A stretch of DNA of 64,000 bases from Diplocloster agilis (GTDB lineage Bacteria > Bacillota > Clostridia > Lachnospirales > Lachnospiraceae). The DNA lies in the NCBI RefSeq assembly GCF_019042275.1, contig NZ_JAHQCW010000006.1:1-64000 (forward strand), given 5' to 3'. The notes under the pieces are model-generated. The model was given only the letters and a program-made list of their open reading frames with translations. It was not told the DNA's origin and did no database searches. Made by a program: the position numbers and the translations under genes. Shown one piece after another: positions 25,477 through 34,317 of this stretch; position 1 is the first letter of the stretch; each line of letters starts with the position of its first letter.

Positions 25477-25495
25477 CCTTTCTTTTCTTAATTTT

Positions 25496-25981
25496 TCACA
25501 GTATATCAGATTCATCAGCGCTTGTCAACGTACTCTCATCCTGATTTCCGTGATTGATATAATCAAATGCGTTCTCTGTCATACGCAATAACAATTTATC
25601 TACGGCGGCGGCCTCCTCTTTTGACATATTGCGCACCAGGATACTGTTCCATTTATGCCGCTTGCGATAGACCTCTTCGATGATCGGCTCCGCCTCCTCC
25701 GTGGTAAATACATGGTGAATCCGCCGGTCCTTGGCGTCCGGTTCCCATCGGATCAATCCCTGTTCTTCCAGTTTTTGTATGGCCTTGGTCACGGTGCCCT
25801 TATCGAATTGTCCGGTTTTAGCCAGATCCAGAACGCTGATTCCCTGATTTTCATAAATCAGGATTAAAAACAGCTGCTGTCCATAACCAACCATCGTCCC
25901 GGAAAGCTCACGGTCAAAAAATCGGCATCCCTGCCGGTACAATATGGATATGAGCCTGCTCGTCTGGTATTTATGTTTCAT
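25496..25981 (-). CDS. MarR family transcriptional regulator
   Basis: 161 residues, winged-helix MarR fold: helix-turn-helix around ISVLDLAKTGQFDKGTVTKAIQKLEEQGLI (about 55-85) and the wing with DAKDRRIHHVFTT. The ATG at 25981 follows AAGGGATACC; the open frame extends 15 codons upstream into the HD-GYP gene. It overlaps the end of that gene by 11 bp, so it is co-transcribed with it. Ligand unknown. The neighbouring MutS2-like gene has its own promoter. Confidence 0.85.
   Translation of the reverse strand: MKHKYQTSRLISILYRQGCRFFDRELSGTMVGYGQQLFLILIYENQGISVLDLAKTGQFDKGTVTKAIQKLEEQGLIRWEPDAKDRRIHHVFTTEEAEPIIEEVYRKRHKWNSILVRNMSKEEAAAVDKLLLRMTENAFDYINHGNQDESTLTSADESDIL
25500..25528 (-). promoter_or_regulatory. 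Promoter of the MutS2-like leader, inside the marR 3' end
   Basis: Minus-strand TTGACA (25523-25528) and TATACT (25500-25505) with exactly 17 nt between. The first bases of the transcript would fall near 25493, directly before the leader ORF. Confidence 0.75.
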
Positions 25982-27245
25982 TGGTATCCCTTCCCTTATA
26001 TGCATACTGTCTTGCCAGCTCCTCATATTCCAGCTGCATAATATTGTAGATATTCAGTATATGATTTCCGGTTTTCCCCACCTGCCGCATGATTTCATCA
26101 AAATGGCTGATCATCATTTCCACGCAGTAAGGACAAAGCAGGTTCTCTTCCTTCATCTCCCGTAATATCCGAACCGTTTTCTTTTTATCAAAGGCCACTT
26201 TATAGCTTCTCTCTCCGGTCAGCGCGCTGACAATGTCCGCAATGGCCACGATCTTCTCTCCCATCGTCATATCTTCGTCACGAAGCCCTCTGGGGTAGCC
26301 GGACCCATCCAGTTTCTCATGATGGCGCAGGGCTATCCTGGTAATCTCTTCCTCGATCTCGCCCCCCATGATCTCCTCGGTGATATCCACATGGGTCCTC
26401 ATGATTTTCATCGCCTGGGGGCTTAATTTCCCGGGAAATTCAAGGATTTCCACCGGTATGCCGATCTTTCCAAGATCATGCAGCAAAGCCCCCTGCCGCA
26501 CCTTATCGGTTTTCTCCTCATCAAAACCGAACAGGACCGCCAACTGTCTGCTGATACTGGTCGTTGTGATGGTATGTATCACCGTATACCGGCTTCTGAA
26601 ATCTATGGCAAAGATTATCATTTTCAGAAAGACGTCGATTTCTTCTTTACTTAAAGGTACCTTCTCCTGCGCCTCATAGACTTTATCCATAAACAGGCTG
26701 CCGGAAAGCTTTTCCAGAATCCCCTTTTTTTGTTCCGCCTGTTTTAAAAGATCCAGCCATTTAGGGGAAAATTTCGTTCCTCTGTATGCCTCCATAACCT
26801 CCAGCACATGCTCCCCGGCCCCCTGCTCCATAAAGACATCCACCCGGTCCGCCAAACTGACACACTCCGCCAGCTCTTTTAAGGGGACGTTCATAGCCTC
26901 CAGTTCCACATAGGGCGTGTGGTGAAACAACACCACCGGCGCATAGGAACGAAAGGGAGAAAGATATTTCAAAAATAAATATCCATAGATCGAATGATTC
27001 CAGGACTGCTCAATCTCAAACCGAAGCATATTGTCAATTTCTTCTGTCTTGTACGCTCCGATATCATGCAGCAGCGCCACGAAAGATACGTTCCGGATGG
27101 TTCTGGCGTCGCAGCTCCCCTCTTCTAACAGCATGTGCATCACAAGATACGCCACCCGCTCCCCATGGTCCACCAGTCTGTCATCCACCCGATTCAATGC
27201 CCTGCGTACAATATTATGTATGTGTCTGCCGCTCAACTCTGTCAT
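25971..27245 (-). CDS. Double HD protein with C-terminal HD-GYP domain
   Basis: 424 residues with two HD hydrolase domains. The N-terminal one has VALLHDIGAYKTEEI (about 70-84) and a later NHSIYGY; the C-terminal one has GALLHDLGKIGIP (about 253-265) and the diagnostic RHHEKLDGSGYPRGL (about 309-323). HD-GYP proteins degrade cyclic di-GMP or other cyclic dinucleotides; the catalytic residues look intact. No receiver or membrane sensor is attached, so the N-terminal HD may have a regulatory part. Overlaps marR. Confidence 0.9.
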   Translation of the reverse strand: MTELSGRHIHNIVRRALNRVDDRLVDHGERVAYLVMHMLLEEGSCDARTIRNVSFVALLHDIGAYKTEEIDNMLRFEIEQSWNHSIYGYLFLKYLSPFRSYAPVVLFHHTPYVELEAMNVPLKELAECVSLADRVDVFMEQGAGEHVLEVMEAYRGTKFSPKWLDLLKQAEQKKGILEKLSGSLFMDKVYEAQEKVPLSKEEIDVFLKMIIFAIDFRSRYTVIHTITTTSISRQLAVLFGFDEEKTDKVRQGALLHDLGKIGIPVEILEFPGKLSPQAMKIMRTHVDITEEIMGGEIEEEITRIALRHHEKLDGSGYPRGLRDEDMTMGEKIVAIADIVSALTGERSYKVAFDKKKTVRILREMKEENLLCPYCVEMMISHFDEIMRQVGKTGNHILNIYNIMQLEYEELARQYAYKGRDTNET

Positions 27246-27379
27246 CCGTATACCCTTCTATTCGTAATCGAATTCTTTCCATGCGCAATTAGGCTTCCTA
27301 TTCAACTATCCTTTATTCGTCTATTCTATCACCTTTGGCTTCAGAATACAATCTTTGGCTTCCATTACCGGCCGGGAAC

Positions 27380-28702
27380 CTATAGCGTTCGAATATAAAA
27401 GAAAAGGGTAAACTCATCGTCTGTATAACTAATTTCAAGAGTTCCGTGATATTTATCTACCAGTTCCTGCATCGTTTCTAGTCCGTAACCATGATTTCTT
27501 TTATCTGGTTTGTCCGTCAGGATTCTGCCTTTGGAGGCGTATATCTCATTGTTCTTGCGGTTATTCAAGCGGAAACTGAACATGCCGTTTTCACAGCGGG
27601 TTTGCAGGACCACTTTGCGCCTATTAGTTTCCGTAATTTTCAAAGAGGCTTCCAGGGCGTTATCCAGCGCATTCGCAAATAGAATTCCCAGATCCATGAC
27701 GTCGATGCCCAGATGGGTATCGATGGATATATTAAAATGGGTGTCTACCTGGTTTTCCAGCAATTTGCCGTAACGATCATTGAGTATGGCATTCAGCACC
27801 TGGTTCTGGCAGAATTTTCTCCCGCATGTAGATTGGGTCTGTTCCAGAAGAGTTTCCAGATATTGTTTCGCCTCCTTCGGATTTTGCTGTTCCAGACAGG
27901 TGTACAGCATCTGGAAGTGATGATTCATTTCATGCCGGATTTTCCGTATTTGATCCTGCTGCTTTTCCAGGGAATGATAATATTCTTCCCGGATTCGGGA
28001 AGCCTGATGATCCATCTTCATTTTCACATTTTCAATCAGCGGATCAAATAGAAGTATCACGCCAAGATTGGTAAAGATACCCGCCATGACGATGAGATAA
28101 GTCCCAAACAGGTCGTATCCGGTTGTGATCTCCCGGTACTCCTGCAGTATATTTGTGCTGGGTGGTTTGATGATAGCAACCAGCATAGACAAAAGGGCCA
28201 GCAGGCAAATAGTGTCTGCCAGGAGCCAGGTTTTGGTGTCTACGTACTTTTTTATGGATTTCAGGCGGCCGGCCAGATTACGGCTGATGAGATACCAGAT
28301 ACCGATTTTGATCAGGGAAAAAATATTTCTCAGCCAGATCACATGTTCCAAACCGCTTCCGGTCAGGTCGATGATCTTCCAAACGAGGCGACCGGTGATA
28401 AAGTTCATGCCCAGTATGATAGGGAACAGTAAGAGAATAACGGAAACCTTGTTGATCAGACGGCTGTTGCTGCACACGAGCATCAGTCCCATGAACAGGC
28501 AGAATATACCCAGGCTATTAACCGGGTCCAGCAGATCAATGGGCATATTGGACATAGCGCAGCAGCCCAGGATAATGGCAGCCTTGAACAGACTGCCATT
28601 TCTGTAATCCACAAACTGACCCATGATTCTGTATAGATAGATGGCGTTCCAGAAGGATAATATAAATTGCATCAGATACATGAACGGGTAAAGAATTTTC
28701 AA
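27380..28702 (-). CDS. GHKL-family sensor histidine kinase (AgrC-like)
   Basis: 440 residues starting with TTG after GGAGG. About six to seven N-terminal membrane helices (residues 5-215), then a dimerisation/H-box segment RKIRHEMNHHFQML (about 256-269, probable phospho-histidine) and a GHKL ATPase with N-box LFANALDNALEAS and GYGLETMQ. This is the HPK10 type that partners LytTR regulators, as encoded directly upstream. It likely senses a peptide or envelope signal. Confidence 0.9.
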   Translation of the reverse strand: MKILYPFMYLMQFILSFWNAIYLYRIMGQFVDYRNGSLFKAAIILGCCAMSNMPIDLLDPVNSLGIFCLFMGLMLVCSNSRLINKVSVILLLFPIILGMNFITGRLVWKIIDLTGSGLEHVIWLRNIFSLIKIGIWYLISRNLAGRLKSIKKYVDTKTWLLADTICLLALLSMLVAIIKPPSTNILQEYREITTGYDLFGTYLIVMAGIFTNLGVILLFDPLIENVKMKMDHQASRIREEYYHSLEKQQDQIRKIRHEMNHHFQMLYTCLEQQNPKEAKQYLETLLEQTQSTCGRKFCQNQVLNAILNDRYGKLLENQVDTHFNISIDTHLGIDVMDLGILFANALDNALEASLKITETNRRKVVLQTRCENGMFSFRLNNRKNNEIYASKGRILTDKPDKRNHGYGLETMQELVDKYHGTLEISYTDDEFTLFFYIRTL

Positions 28703-28745
28703 GATTTCAAACCTCCTGCAGCTCTTTGTTTTTTCTCATGGATCT

Positions 28746-29456
28746 TTACATTTCCAGCATCATTCTGGCAAATTTGCCTGCCACTTCCTGATATCTGCTT
28801 TTGCTGACCGGAACCGCTTTGCCATGAATCACCGCGCATTTGTTATCTATCCGCTCCACTTCCGGTAAGTTTACCAGATATCTCTGATGGGTTCTTACAA
28901 AGGTGGAAGGCAGCTTTTGTTCCAGATCGCTTAATTTACCATAAAATTCAAACGCTGCATCCCGTGTAAAAATCGTTATTTTTCTGAGATCGCTGGTCAG
29001 ATATAGGATGTCTTTGGTATGAAACCGGCATATCTGCGTGCCGTTTTGAACGGTGAGGTAATGATCTTTGCACTTATCCAGACGAAGCAGGGCTTCTCTT
29101 AATACCTCTTTGATCTTCTCCTGCCGGTAGGGTTTCATAATATAATTCAAAGCGCCCACTTCGTATCCATTGAACACATAATCCTCATATCCGGTAATGA
29201 ATACCAGAATCAGATCCCTCGTATATCTTCTTAATACGCGGGCAGCCTCCACGCCGTTCATACCTCCCAGCTCAATGTCCAGGAACAGGATATCCAGGCA
29301 GTTGCGGTCTTTTTTTATATCCTTCAGTAACTGTTCCGCCTCCTGATACATCCGGATCTCGTACTCTTCTCCTGCCAGCTGCAGATAAGTCCCTATGGTC
29401 TTTTGTAATTGACCGCGCTGCTGTTTTTCATCATCACAAATTCCGATAACCACCAT
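28746..29456 (-). CDS. LytTR-family response regulator
   Basis: 236 residues. Receiver domain with aspartate in ILFLDIELGGMNGVEA (about residue 58) and the lysine in YIMKPYR (about 109); LytTR DNA-binding domain from about 135, with FVRTHQRYLVNLPEV. It is 43 bp upstream of the GHKL kinase and 124 bp downstream of the ABC permease. Probable target: the ABC transporter genes beside it. Confidence 0.92.
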   Translation of the reverse strand: MVVIGICDDEKQQRGQLQKTIGTYLQLAGEEYEIRMYQEAEQLLKDIKKDRNCLDILFLDIELGGMNGVEAARVLRRYTRDLILVFITGYEDYVFNGYEVGALNYIMKPYRQEKIKEVLREALLRLDKCKDHYLTVQNGTQICRFHTKDILYLTSDLRKITIFTRDAAFEFYGKLSDLEQKLPSTFVRTHQRYLVNLPEVERIDNKCAVIHGKAVPVSKSRYQEVAGKFARMMLEM

Positions 29457-29580
29457 AACTTATCCTTTCTGCACCAGTTCCCGTATAGGTCCGGTTTCCG
29501 ATCTATATCGGTTATTCTATCGGTCCGGCACTCCTTCCCTTCCGGTCACTATGCTATTGCCCGGATTTCTTTCTATTATA

Positions 29581-31629
29581 TCAGGATTCCCTGATAACCG
29601 CGCGGAATTTTTTACAAGTTCCCGCATATACCAGGAACAGGTATACCCCAAGCCCGGCCATGATAATCAGATTAATGCCTGTCGCCTTAGCTTCCGCTAT
29701 GCTGATCCGGCCGTCGTTGGTGTATAAGATCATCATGATAAATCCCAGCGCGGCTATACTGCCTGTAAGATAGGGATAGATAAAAATCCTGCGCAGCTGG
29801 TTCTTCATGCACCGGTCCACATATCGGCTGTCGGCGCCCAGACGCTCAAGATCTACGAACACATGTTTTTGGTTAACCGCTATGGTGACTCCCCGCGTAT
29901 AGGCAATGATGCCCACAGCCGTAAAGCATATGATTGCAATATAGGCAAACAGCATGAAAAATACGGCCATGTTTTTCATATAATCCTGACTCTGCAAGGG
30001 CTTAAAGAGCGGATAATACGCCCAGCTCCTGCTAAGCTCCGGATTATCCGGGGAAAGTTCTATGGGTCTGTCCATGAGATCCTTCACGGTCTCGCCCGGA
30101 TACCGGTTGATCATCTCATCCTTCAGATTTTTTGCGAACGCATAGCTCTCCTCCCAATGCTCAACCCCGAAGGCCACAGTGACATTGCGGTCCGCCCCCT
30201 TTAAATGATTGTCATACCGCGCAAAGTCTTCCGGGCTCAGCACATAGCAGGTGTTAATGCCTTCCGGGGTATTAAAAAATCTTCCAGCGAATTCTACCGT
30301 CCCCACATATTGTACAGGATTCTGTTCCCCGGTAACCGGATCGGTAATAAGGGTCGGCAGCCCGTCGTCCGCCTGTGTAGTCGGAACGCTTGCAATCATC
30401 CTGTATTCGCCCGGTTTTACTTCAATTGTTTTTTTTAATAGTACAGACAGGTCCTCTGCATTAAAAAAAGTACTCGTCCCGGCCACATCATGGTAAATCA
30501 TATCCACCTTACCGCTTTTTTGGTATACCCATTCATAGCCATCGACCTGAAGATTCAGGGACGGCAGTTCCTGATAACCTTTTATTTTAATTTGATGCGC
30601 ATCAGCCAGCGCTTCTATCTCGGATTCCCTGAACTGAATCTGTCCGGACGGATAAGTGAACAGATAATCCACCGGATTATTCCGTACATTTTCCTTCACC
30701 CCCATGATCGTTACCGGGAGATAAAAAGCGGCAAACAAAGCCCCTCCGGTGAGCAAGATAATAACGCACATGTTACGGACTGTCTGGCGTCCCAGGAATC
30801 GCATCATACTGGTGGAAATCAGGTTCCGGTAGTATTTACGCGGGTGATTTCCACGCCTGGAATGTACGGCCAGAAAGGTCATCATCTGGTAAATGCCGGC
30901 TGCCGAAAGCAAATATACCACATTCCAGACGGACGGCATATAGAAATGAAACAACTTAAACACCGCCACAGGCACCAGATAACCGAGAACCAAGCCCAAA
31001 ATGAGAAGAATAACTCCGGTCACCCCGGTCCATTTTCCCACATCCCGGATTGGCTCTGATTTTCTCTGCTCATAGATGATGTCCATAACATTCGTCCGGT
31101 TGATAAACCGGACCGCCAGCAAAAAAATACAAAGAACCAGCACAGCGGAAAATCCAACTCCGAATAAAAGTCCGGCGCCCTGCACCTGATAGCCCATTTC
31201 CCTGGTATCTACAATCAGCAGCTGAAATATCCGCCATATGCCATAGGAAAGCGGGAAGCTTAAGACCAGTCCCGCAGCGCAGGCAGCAGCGGCCACCAGC
31301 ATAATTTCCGAGAACAGCATTTTCTTCAGCTGTCCCTTTCGGTCCCCCAAAGCCATCAGAATCCCGATCTCTCTGCTCTTATATTTCAGGAACAAAGAGG
31401 AGGCATATGTGGAAAAGATTGCGCATCCGACAATCGCCACCGCAAATATCATTACCGCTTGTTTTCTGCTGTCCCCTCCGGCCGGCAGCACATTCTGCAC
31501 CGTAGGGCTTAAGTAGATCAACGCGTAGGAGGTAATGAGCATAACGGACAGTACGGTACACAAAAACAACATGAGATAATTTTTCCGGTTATAGTACCGT
31601 AATTTTGCATACAGTTTATTCGCCGTCAT
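29581..31629 (-). CDS. FtsX/BceB-like ABC transporter permease
   Basis: 682 residues with a FtsX-type four-helix block near the N-terminus, further paired helices, one large extracytoplasmic region (about residues 315-555) and three C-terminal helices. This is the BceB-like design of transporters that sense and free cell-wall precursors from peptide antibiotics. The ATG at 31629 follows a GGAGG and overlaps the ATPase gene by 14 bp. A two-component system lies downstream. Substrate unknown. Confidence 0.85.
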   Translation of the reverse strand: MTANKLYAKLRYYNRKNYLMLFLCTVLSVMLITSYALIYLSPTVQNVLPAGGDSRKQAVMIFAVAIVGCAIFSTYASSLFLKYKSREIGILMALGDRKGQLKKMLFSEIMLVAAAACAAGLVLSFPLSYGIWRIFQLLIVDTREMGYQVQGAGLLFGVGFSAVLVLCIFLLAVRFINRTNVMDIIYEQRKSEPIRDVGKWTGVTGVILLILGLVLGYLVPVAVFKLFHFYMPSVWNVVYLLSAAGIYQMMTFLAVHSRRGNHPRKYYRNLISTSMMRFLGRQTVRNMCVIILLTGGALFAAFYLPVTIMGVKENVRNNPVDYLFTYPSGQIQFRESEIEALADAHQIKIKGYQELPSLNLQVDGYEWVYQKSGKVDMIYHDVAGTSTFFNAEDLSVLLKKTIEVKPGEYRMIASVPTTQADDGLPTLITDPVTGEQNPVQYVGTVEFAGRFFNTPEGINTCYVLSPEDFARYDNHLKGADRNVTVAFGVEHWEESYAFAKNLKDEMINRYPGETVKDLMDRPIELSPDNPELSRSWAYYPLFKPLQSQDYMKNMAVFFMLFAYIAIICFTAVGIIAYTRGVTIAVNQKHVFVDLERLGADSRYVDRCMKNQLRRIFIYPYLTGSIAALGFIMMILYTNDGRISIAEAKATGINLIIMAGLGVYLFLVYAGTCKKFRAVIRES

Positions 31630-32371
31630 TTTCTCCGCCTCCCAGTTCCCGCAGCAGATCCAGCAATTCGTCAAAGAACTCCTGTCTGCTTCCCATTTTC
31701 ACCACTTCTTGAAAGATCCGGCCGTCTTTTAATACAATCACCCGGTCGCAGAAGCTGGCGGCAAAGCTGTCATGGGTTACCATTAAAATCGTAGCGTTCA
31801 GCTCCTCCTTGGCTTTCAGAAAGGAATCGATTACTGTGCGGCAGGATTTGCTGTCCAGATTTCCGGTAGGTTCATCAGCCAGTATCAGATCCGGATCGTT
31901 CATCAGCGCCCGGGCCACAGCAGTCCTCTGCTTTTCCCCGCCTGAGATATCCACCGGATATTTTTCTGCAATGTGATGAATCCCAAACAACCGGCACAGT
32001 TCCTTTGCCCGTGTCTCCATCTGAGGGATCTGGCCTCCCCGGATAATCTGAGGCACACAGATATTTTCAAAAACCGTCAGTCCGTCAAACAGCATATAAT
32101 CCTGAAACACAAACCCCAGCCTGTTGTTTCTCACAAAGGCCAGTTCTTTCTCCGTAAGATTTTTCATTACGGTGTCTCCCAGATGTATTTCTCCTTCATC
32201 AAAAGGGATAAAGCAGGAGACACAGTTTAATAATGTGGTCTTCCCGCTTCCCGACGGCCCCATAACAGCGGTGAATTCTCCTTTCTCCACCCGCAGGGAA
32301 ATATCTTTCAGCACGGGATAGGCTTGATTCCCCGTTTGATATGTCTTGCTTAAATGATTCAATTCCAGCAT
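31616..32371 (-). CDS. ABC transporter ATPase (BceA/MacB-like)
   Basis: 251 residues: Walker A GPSGSGKTT, signature VDISGGEKQRTAVARAL, Walker B PDLILADEPTGNLD. The TGNLD form is typical of the MacB/BceA/LolD group that works with FtsX-type permeases. The ATG at 32371 follows GAGGATGATTAAA. First gene of the transporter pair. Element C lies about 110 bp upstream. Confidence 0.92.
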   Translation of the reverse strand: MLELNHLSKTYQTGNQAYPVLKDISLRVEKGEFTAVMGPSGSGKTTLLNCVSCFIPFDEGEIHLGDTVMKNLTEKELAFVRNNRLGFVFQDYMLFDGLTVFENICVPQIIRGGQIPQMETRAKELCRLFGIHHIAEKYPVDISGGEKQRTAVARALMNDPDLILADEPTGNLDSKSCRTVIDSFLKAKEELNATILMVTHDSFAASFCDRVIVLKDGRIFQEVVKMGSRQEFFDELLDLLRELGGGENDGE

Positions 32372-32481
32372 TTTAATCATCCTCTCTTTTTTATACCTCC
32401 TATCCTAGCGGTTTTTGAGGATGGGGAAAACCGCCGGACTTGTAAGAATCCGGGGGATTTTTGTTATTTTTGGAGGGGGCC

Positions 32482-32718
32482 GGCGGGAAACGGGGCGGGG
32501 GCAGGCGCGGTGTATGGAGGGAAAAAACGTGGGGACGGGCTAAGAGCTATGGGCATGGCCGGGAAAGAACCCCTTATTACATTTTTCTACGCAAACTCGC
32601 TTCGCTCAAACATGCTCCGAAAAACGGGGGTTCTTTCCCGGCCATGCCCATAGCTCTAAGCCCGCCCCCAATGTTTTTTCCTCCATACACCGCGCCTGCC
32701 CCCGCCCCGTTTCCCGCC
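32482..32718. repeat. Palindromic hairpin element C (about 237 bp)
   Basis: Left arm 32482-32572 and right arm 32628-32718 are reverse complements at roughly 90%, including TATGGGCATGGCCGGGAAAG and its complement. The apex 32573-32627 is different from the other elements and lacks the conserved two-hairpin motif. It lies directly beside element D. Confidence 0.85.
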
Positions 32719-32732
32719 TGCTTTGGTGCTGG

Positions 32733-32824
32733 CCTCCAAGTCCGATGAGTAAGAGCCTAGTCACCGTGAAAACGTGTCATACGTTTCCTGGTGACTGGGC
32801 TCTTGTCCTGTCCGGCTTTTGGAT
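32733..32824 (-). repeat. Truncated hairpin element D
   Basis: A copy of the apical hairpin with GAGCC/GGCTC outer helix (32751-32804) but with the 8/8 internal loop replaced by complementary AGTCACC/GGTGACT, plus a right flank TCCGGCTTTTGGATTTTACTT similar to elements E and F. The matching left arm is missing; element C stands in its place. Confidence 0.65.
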
Positions 32825-32857
32825 TTTACTTTGCTGCAACCACGCAGGACCTGTTGC

Positions 32858-33472
32858 GGTTCTTCCTCGGGTTTGGGTGTGCCCGCTGCCAGGGCCGGGA
32901 TGCTCCGGACTGCCGGGTTCAGGAACCGAGCCTATTCACCGGGGCCGCCGCACGAACTTAGCGCACTTCCTGGGGGGCGTATGCCGCTGCTTACGGCTTG
33001 GAACCGCGGGCGGTATGGTATAACGGGGATGCTCCGGGCAGCCAGGTTCTTTTGTATCTCCTTGGGGACGCATAGGGCGGCTGCGAATACGCTTAGTGAA
33101 ATCGGAAAGCCGGATTCAGGATGCACGGCGGACTTCACGTCCGACGGGCAAGAGCCTCTGAACCGGGAACACATCACGTGTTCCTGGTGAATAGGCTCGG
33201 TTCCTGAACCCGGCTTTTCGATTTCACTTAGCGTATTCCAGCGCAAGCCCTCTGCGCCCCCAGGGAGATACAAAAGAACCTGGCTGCCCGGAGCATCCCC
33301 GTTATACCATACCGCCCGCGGTTCCAAGCCGTAAGCAGCGGCATATGAAGTCCCCAGGAAGTGCGCTAAGTTCGTGCGACGGCCCCCGGTGAATAGGCTC
33401 GGTTCCTGAACCCGGCAGTCCGGAGCATCCCAGCCCTGAGCAGCGGGCATGCCCAAGCCCGAGGAAGAACCC
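32858..33472 (-). repeat. Giant palindromic hairpin element E (about 615 bp)
   Basis: Left arm 32858-33120 and right arm about 33205-33472 are reverse complements at roughly 93% by eye. The apex 33121-33204 has the conserved two-hairpin motif. A 29-bp stretch that flanks the apex (33186-33214) occurs again, inverted, in the left arm (32912-32940) and again in the right arm (33388-33416). Thus the arms contain remains of a second apex, as if one element was inserted into another. It lies 59 nt past the stop of the DUF3783 gene. No gene is credible inside. Confidence 0.92.
33129..33198 (-). ncRNA. Conserved apical two-hairpin motif of element E
   Basis: On the minus strand: GAGCCT, loop ATTCACCA, helix GGAACAC, pentaloop GTGAT, GTGTTCC, loop CGGTTCAG, AGGCTC (33152-33198); then CGGAC/GTCCG small hairpin (33129-33143). 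Confidence 0.7.
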
Positions 33473-33531
33473 CTGTTGCTCCGCAGAGCTGCAGGATCGG
33501 CTGTTGTTTCCGTTGCCGGGAAAAATTTACT

Positions 33532-33918
33532 CTATTGCTTGCTCATCGCTTCATGTTCTTTTTTCAGCTCTTCATATAATTCCAGAGAGTTCCACTGCTG
33601 GTTTGTTTCGGTGAGTATGGCTTTTAATTGGATTTTTTCTACTTTGTTTTTGCGCAGGAGAGTCAAGAGGGTGTCGACCCTGCCGCCGGACATGCCTTTC
33701 ATGACCAGCATTTCCTCCGGGAATCCTTCGCCTTCGTATTGTTTGTCGGTCTTTTCGATTCCTTCTATGCCGCATAGACTGCCTATGGGCTCCAGATAGG
33801 CTCCTTTTTCTACATTTTTGATTCGGATTCCCATTTGGATCAGTACTGCTTTTAATTTTCTTGCTTTTTCGGTATTTTGGAAATTATAGAGTAATACCAG
33901 TTCCTGTGTCTTTTTCAT
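33532..33918 (-). CDS. DUF3783 domain protein
   Basis: 128 residues, start ATG at 33918 after AAAGGAACC. The protein has an N-terminal alpha/beta part (ELVLLYNFQNTEKARKLKAVL) and a later segment EMLVMKGMSGGRVDTLLTLLRKN typical of DUF3783. Soluble; function of the family is not known. Element E follows the stop. Confidence 0.82.
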   Translation of the reverse strand: MKKTQELVLLYNFQNTEKARKLKAVLIQMGIRIKNVEKGAYLEPIGSLCGIEGIEKTDKQYEGEGFPEEMLVMKGMSGGRVDTLLTLLRKNKVEKIQLKAILTETNQQWNSLELYEELKKEHEAMSKQ

Positions 33919-33969
33919 AGAGTTGGTTCCTTTCCGCCGCTGTGCGGTCTCCACGGATGATGTTTATCG

Positions 33970-34230
33970 CTATGAGCAGCTTTCTGTCTGCCACTCGTAC
34001 GCCCTTCTGCTGCTTGTCGCTCTTGATTTTCTTTCACTTTGTTCAAAGAGAAATACTTCTTCAATCGGACATTGAAACACTTGGGATATATCGTGGGCCA
34101 GCCAGATCGATGGTTCAAATTTTTCCGATTCGACCGCATGGATCGCCTGTCTGGATGTCCCTACCATTCGTCCCAGCTGTTCCTGTGTCCAGCCGTGTTC
34201 CTCTCTTAGCTGCCTCACTCTGTTTTTCAA
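33970..34230 (-). CDS. XRE-family transcriptional regulator
   Basis: 86 residues. Helix-turn-helix VRQLREEHGWTQEQLGRMVGTSRQAIHAVESEKFEPS (residues 4-40) followed by the YozG-type extension DISQVFQCPIEEVFLFEQ. The last 20 residues are basic and serine-rich and may be a variable tail. Lies 51 bp upstream of the DUF3783 gene. Target unknown. Confidence 0.88.
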   Translation of the reverse strand: MKNRVRQLREEHGWTQEQLGRMVGTSRQAIHAVESEKFEPSIWLAHDISQVFQCPIEEVFLFEQSERKSRATSSRRAYEWQTESCS

Positions 34231-34317
34231 GATATCGCCTCCGTAATGTTAACCTAACATTCATTATAACATCCGGTTTTTTTCTGTCAAGCGCGTGCTT
34301 TACTCCCGTGTTATGCA

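Noticed and set aside
25140-25490. T-box, SRP RNA or 6S RNA in the leader of the MutS2-like gene
   Set aside because: No T-box GGUGGNACC block, no SRP GNAR loop pattern, and length and terminators do not fit 6S RNA.
1-33472. Insertion sequence or transposon ends as explanation of the palindromes
   Set aside because: No transposase, no flanking target duplication seen by eye, and the inverted repeats meet at a small apex rather than enclosing a gene. A MITE-like origin is still possible.
32354-33480. Open frames such as 32461-32748, 32819-33190 and 32932-33456
   Set aside because: Same reason: they read through the GC-rich palindromes C, D and E and have no coding signs.
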